From assembly GCA_030614945.1 (NCBI GenBank), contig JAUXAH010000120.1, positions 1 through 6,008 on the forward strand: a stretch of DNA of 6,008 nucleotides, written 5' to 3'. The notes beneath the pieces were generated by a model. The model was not told the DNA's origin. It made no database searches and was given only the letters and a program-made list of their open reading frames with translations. This stretch comes from Phycisphaerae bacterium (lineage in GTDB: Bacteria; Planctomycetota; Phycisphaerae; Sedimentisphaerales; SG8-4). Each line of letters begins with the position of its first letter. The stretch's first letter is position 1. Position numbers and translations under genes: made by a program. This document shows positions 4,829 through 6,008 of this stretch, in pieces.

Positions 4829-5800
4829 ATGAAAGAAGCGTTGATTTCTATTGGCGAATCAGTCCACGCTTCAATCCCGAAGACCGGCAAGGAAATGGCA
4901 CAGTTGGCCGAACTCGGCCCCGATGCGTATTCGGCTCCGAGTCCGCCACAAGGCGGATTAAACTATATCAAGTCCCTGATTGAATCACAGGCGGCTGATG
5001 GTGCCGATTACATAGCGGTCAATCTCGACGCCTTCGGGGAGAGCGAGCCGCAGGTCGCTGTTGATATGATGGCCGAATACGTCAGGATGGTCCGCAAATG
5101 GGGCAACGGCGTGCCGATTTGCATCGACAGCAGTAACGATGATGTTCTGATAGCCGGCTTGAAGGAGTGGTATAATACTCAGGAGGACGTCAGGCAGCCG
5201 CTTATAAATTCGGTTAAGGTTTATACGATGGATAATATGCTGCCTCTGAAAAAGCATTTCGACTATGCGTTCATCGGCCTTTTGGTCAGCGAAGAAGCGC
5301 CTGCCGGCCCGGGCGGCTCGCACTCGGTTGATGAGCTGTATTCTCTCGCAAAGCAGATTTTTGATGCGGCGGTTGGACAATACGGCTTTAAGAGCAAAGA
5401 GGTATTCTTCGATTCGACTGTGTTTCCGTTAGCGATAGATATGCCGATGGAATCGGGTGTGCCGGGCTATACCTACCGGGCGTTTGAGACAATAAAGAAG
5501 ATTAAGAGCGCCCCGAAGATGAATGGGGTGCATTGCTCGCTTGGGGTAAGCAACTGCGTGCGCGATTTGCCGGGTCGGAAAATCGGCGTCTGCAGGGCAT
5601 ACGTCGCAAAGGCAATGGAGTACGGCCTTGACGCCGCCATTGTCAACGTGGCACACCATTATGAGCAGGTTGAGCCGGCCCCGGAATTATTAGAGCTGGT
5701 TGATGCCTACGCAAAGATGGACGGCTCGGCTGAGAGGATGAACAAGGCGATGGAGTTAATGGGCAAATTCTGCAGGGAGAACAGAAAACCTACACAGTGA
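4829..5800 (+). CDS. Pterin-binding (methyltetrahydrofolate:corrinoid-type) methyltransferase
   Basis: A 323-residue single-domain TIM barrel of the pterin-binding family (DHPS, MetH folate domain, AcsE/MtrH relatives). The order of motifs follows AcsE: a start like IGE (8-10), YIAVNLD (61-67), CIDSSNDD with D100, INSV with N127, FFDSTVFPLAID with D195, GVSNCVRDLP with N242, and GLDAAIVN (266-273). The four residues corresponding to AcsE's pterin-contacting Asp, Asn, Asp and Asn are all present, so binding of a folate is likely. Such enzymes move a methyl group from methyl-tetrahydrofolate to a cobamide carried on a partner protein. No corrinoid protein or cobalamin domain is in this window, so the partner and pathway are unknown. 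Dihydropteroate synthase is less likely given the motif pattern. The family is firm; the exact reaction is inferred. No terminator follows; a heptamer array starts on its stop codon. Confidence 0.85.
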   Translation: MKEALISIGESVHASIPKTGKEMAQLAELGPDAYSAPSPPQGGLNYIKSLIESQAADGADYIAVNLDAFGESEPQVAVDMMAEYVRMVRKWGNGVPICIDSSNDDVLIAGLKEWYNTQEDVRQPLINSVKVYTMDNMLPLKKHFDYAFIGLLVSEEAPAGPGGSHSVDELYSLAKQIFDAAVGQYGFKSKEVFFDSTVFPLAIDMPMESGVPGYTYRAFETIKKIKSAPKMNGVHCSLGVSNCVRDLPGRKIGVCRAYVAKAMEYGLDAAIVNVAHHYEQVEPAPELLELVDAYAKMDGSAERMNKAMELMGKFCRENRKPTQ

Positions 5801-5839
5801 ATGTCCAATGTTGAATAACGAATATCGAATGTCGATAAG
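5798..5839 (+). repeat. Second degenerate heptamer array, starting on a stop codon
   Basis: In steps of seven from the TGA stop: TGAATGT, CCAATGT, TGAATAA, CGAATAT, CGAATGT, CGATAAG. The consensus is close to YGAATRT. It shares CGAATATCGAAT (5819-5830) with the reverse complement of the array at 512-574 and also shares the unit TGAATAA directly. It ends just before the Shine-Dalgarno of the next gene. Confidence 0.55.
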
Positions 5840-5842
5840 TAT

Positions 5843-5848
5843 AGGAGG
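5843..5848 (+). promoter_or_regulatory. Strong ribosome binding site of the GH127 lipoprotein gene
   Basis: AGGAGG, a full anti-Shine-Dalgarno complement, lies eight bases before ATG 5857. It fixes the start of a gene otherwise visible only as 50 codons. Confidence 0.8.
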
Positions 5849-5856
5849 ACCAAAAC

Positions 5857-6008
5857 ATGCGAAAAATTCAAGTACTAAAAAATCGCATTTTTACACTTAT
5901 GAGCATAACTTTCTTTACGTTTCTGACGGGCTGCCAGATGGTGGAAGCAGATAAGTTGACGGCTGTGCCCTTTACTAACGTGGCTTTTGCGGATGAGTTC
6001 TGGGCGCC
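5857..6008 (+). CDS. Lipoprotein, probable GH127 beta-L-arabinofuranosidase, N-terminal part (3' truncated)
   Basis: The first 50 codons are present and the frame runs off the right edge. A signal peptide is clear: MRKIQVLKNR basic start, a hydrophobic stretch IFTLMSITFFTF, then the lipobox LTGC with Cys26 as the lipidated residue and Gln at +2, suggesting outer-membrane anchoring by the usual enterobacterial rule. The mature protein begins with a short linker and then VPFTNVAFADEFWAP, which matches the opening of GH127 (formerly DUF1680) proteins, typically VPF-x-x-V followed by D-x-FWAP. Known GH127 members remove terminal beta-L-arabinofuranose from plant or algal glycans. The catalytic Glu and zinc-binding Cys residues would lie beyond the window, so activity cannot be confirmed. 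A second carbohydrate enzyme near GH130 fits a polysaccharide-degrading lifestyle. Confidence 0.7.
   Translation, partial: MRKIQVLKNRIFTLMSITFFTFLTGCQMVEADKLTAVPFTNVAFADEFWA

Overview
The window looks like an ordinary chromosomal stretch from a free-living, polysaccharide-degrading bacterium of roughly 48-50% GC. Gene style suggests Planctomycetota, perhaps class Phycisphaerae: a ThiD2-ThiE fusion, GH130 and GH127 carbohydrate enzymes, and a membrane protein of the alkaline phosphatase/sulfatase superfamily. This placement is inferred from gene content only. All five supported genes lie on the + strand.

Layout. (1) Bases 1-518: the C-terminal half of a GH130 glycoside phosphorylase, cut by the window edge. 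(2) 512-574: a degenerate 7-bp tandem array beginning on the GH130 stop codon, followed by a sigma70-like promoter at 581-609. (3) 620-2647: a polytopic membrane protein with a periplasmic LtaS-like catalytic domain. (4) 2648-3239: a 592-base gap with no convincing gene, but with a strong intrinsic terminator at 3088-3126 whose transcript is not obvious. (5) 3240-4289: a ThiD2-ThiE fusion for thiamine phosphate synthesis, with a perfect TATAAT so close to the ATG that the mRNA is probably leaderless. (6) 4290-4828: a 539-base gap with two exact DnaA boxes, three near-matches and a 23-base tract that is almost pure A/T; it resembles a replication origin or other DnaA-binding locus. (7) 4829-5800: a stand-alone pterin-binding methyltransferase (AcsE/MetH type). 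(8) 5798-5839: a second heptamer array starting on a stop codon. (9) 5857-6008: the lipoprotein signal and first residues of a probable GH127 beta-L-arabinofuranosidase, cut by the window edge.

The genes do not form one pathway. The two edge genes belong to glycan utilisation. The two central enzymes are cofactor or one-carbon housekeeping functions, each with its own start signals. The points most worth a second look are the DnaA-box cluster, the two matched leaderless-type promoters, the stop-codon-anchored heptamer arrays, and the orphan terminator. I found no CRISPR array, tRNA, rRNA, insertion sequence or recognisable riboswitch, and no convincing new multi-gene system.
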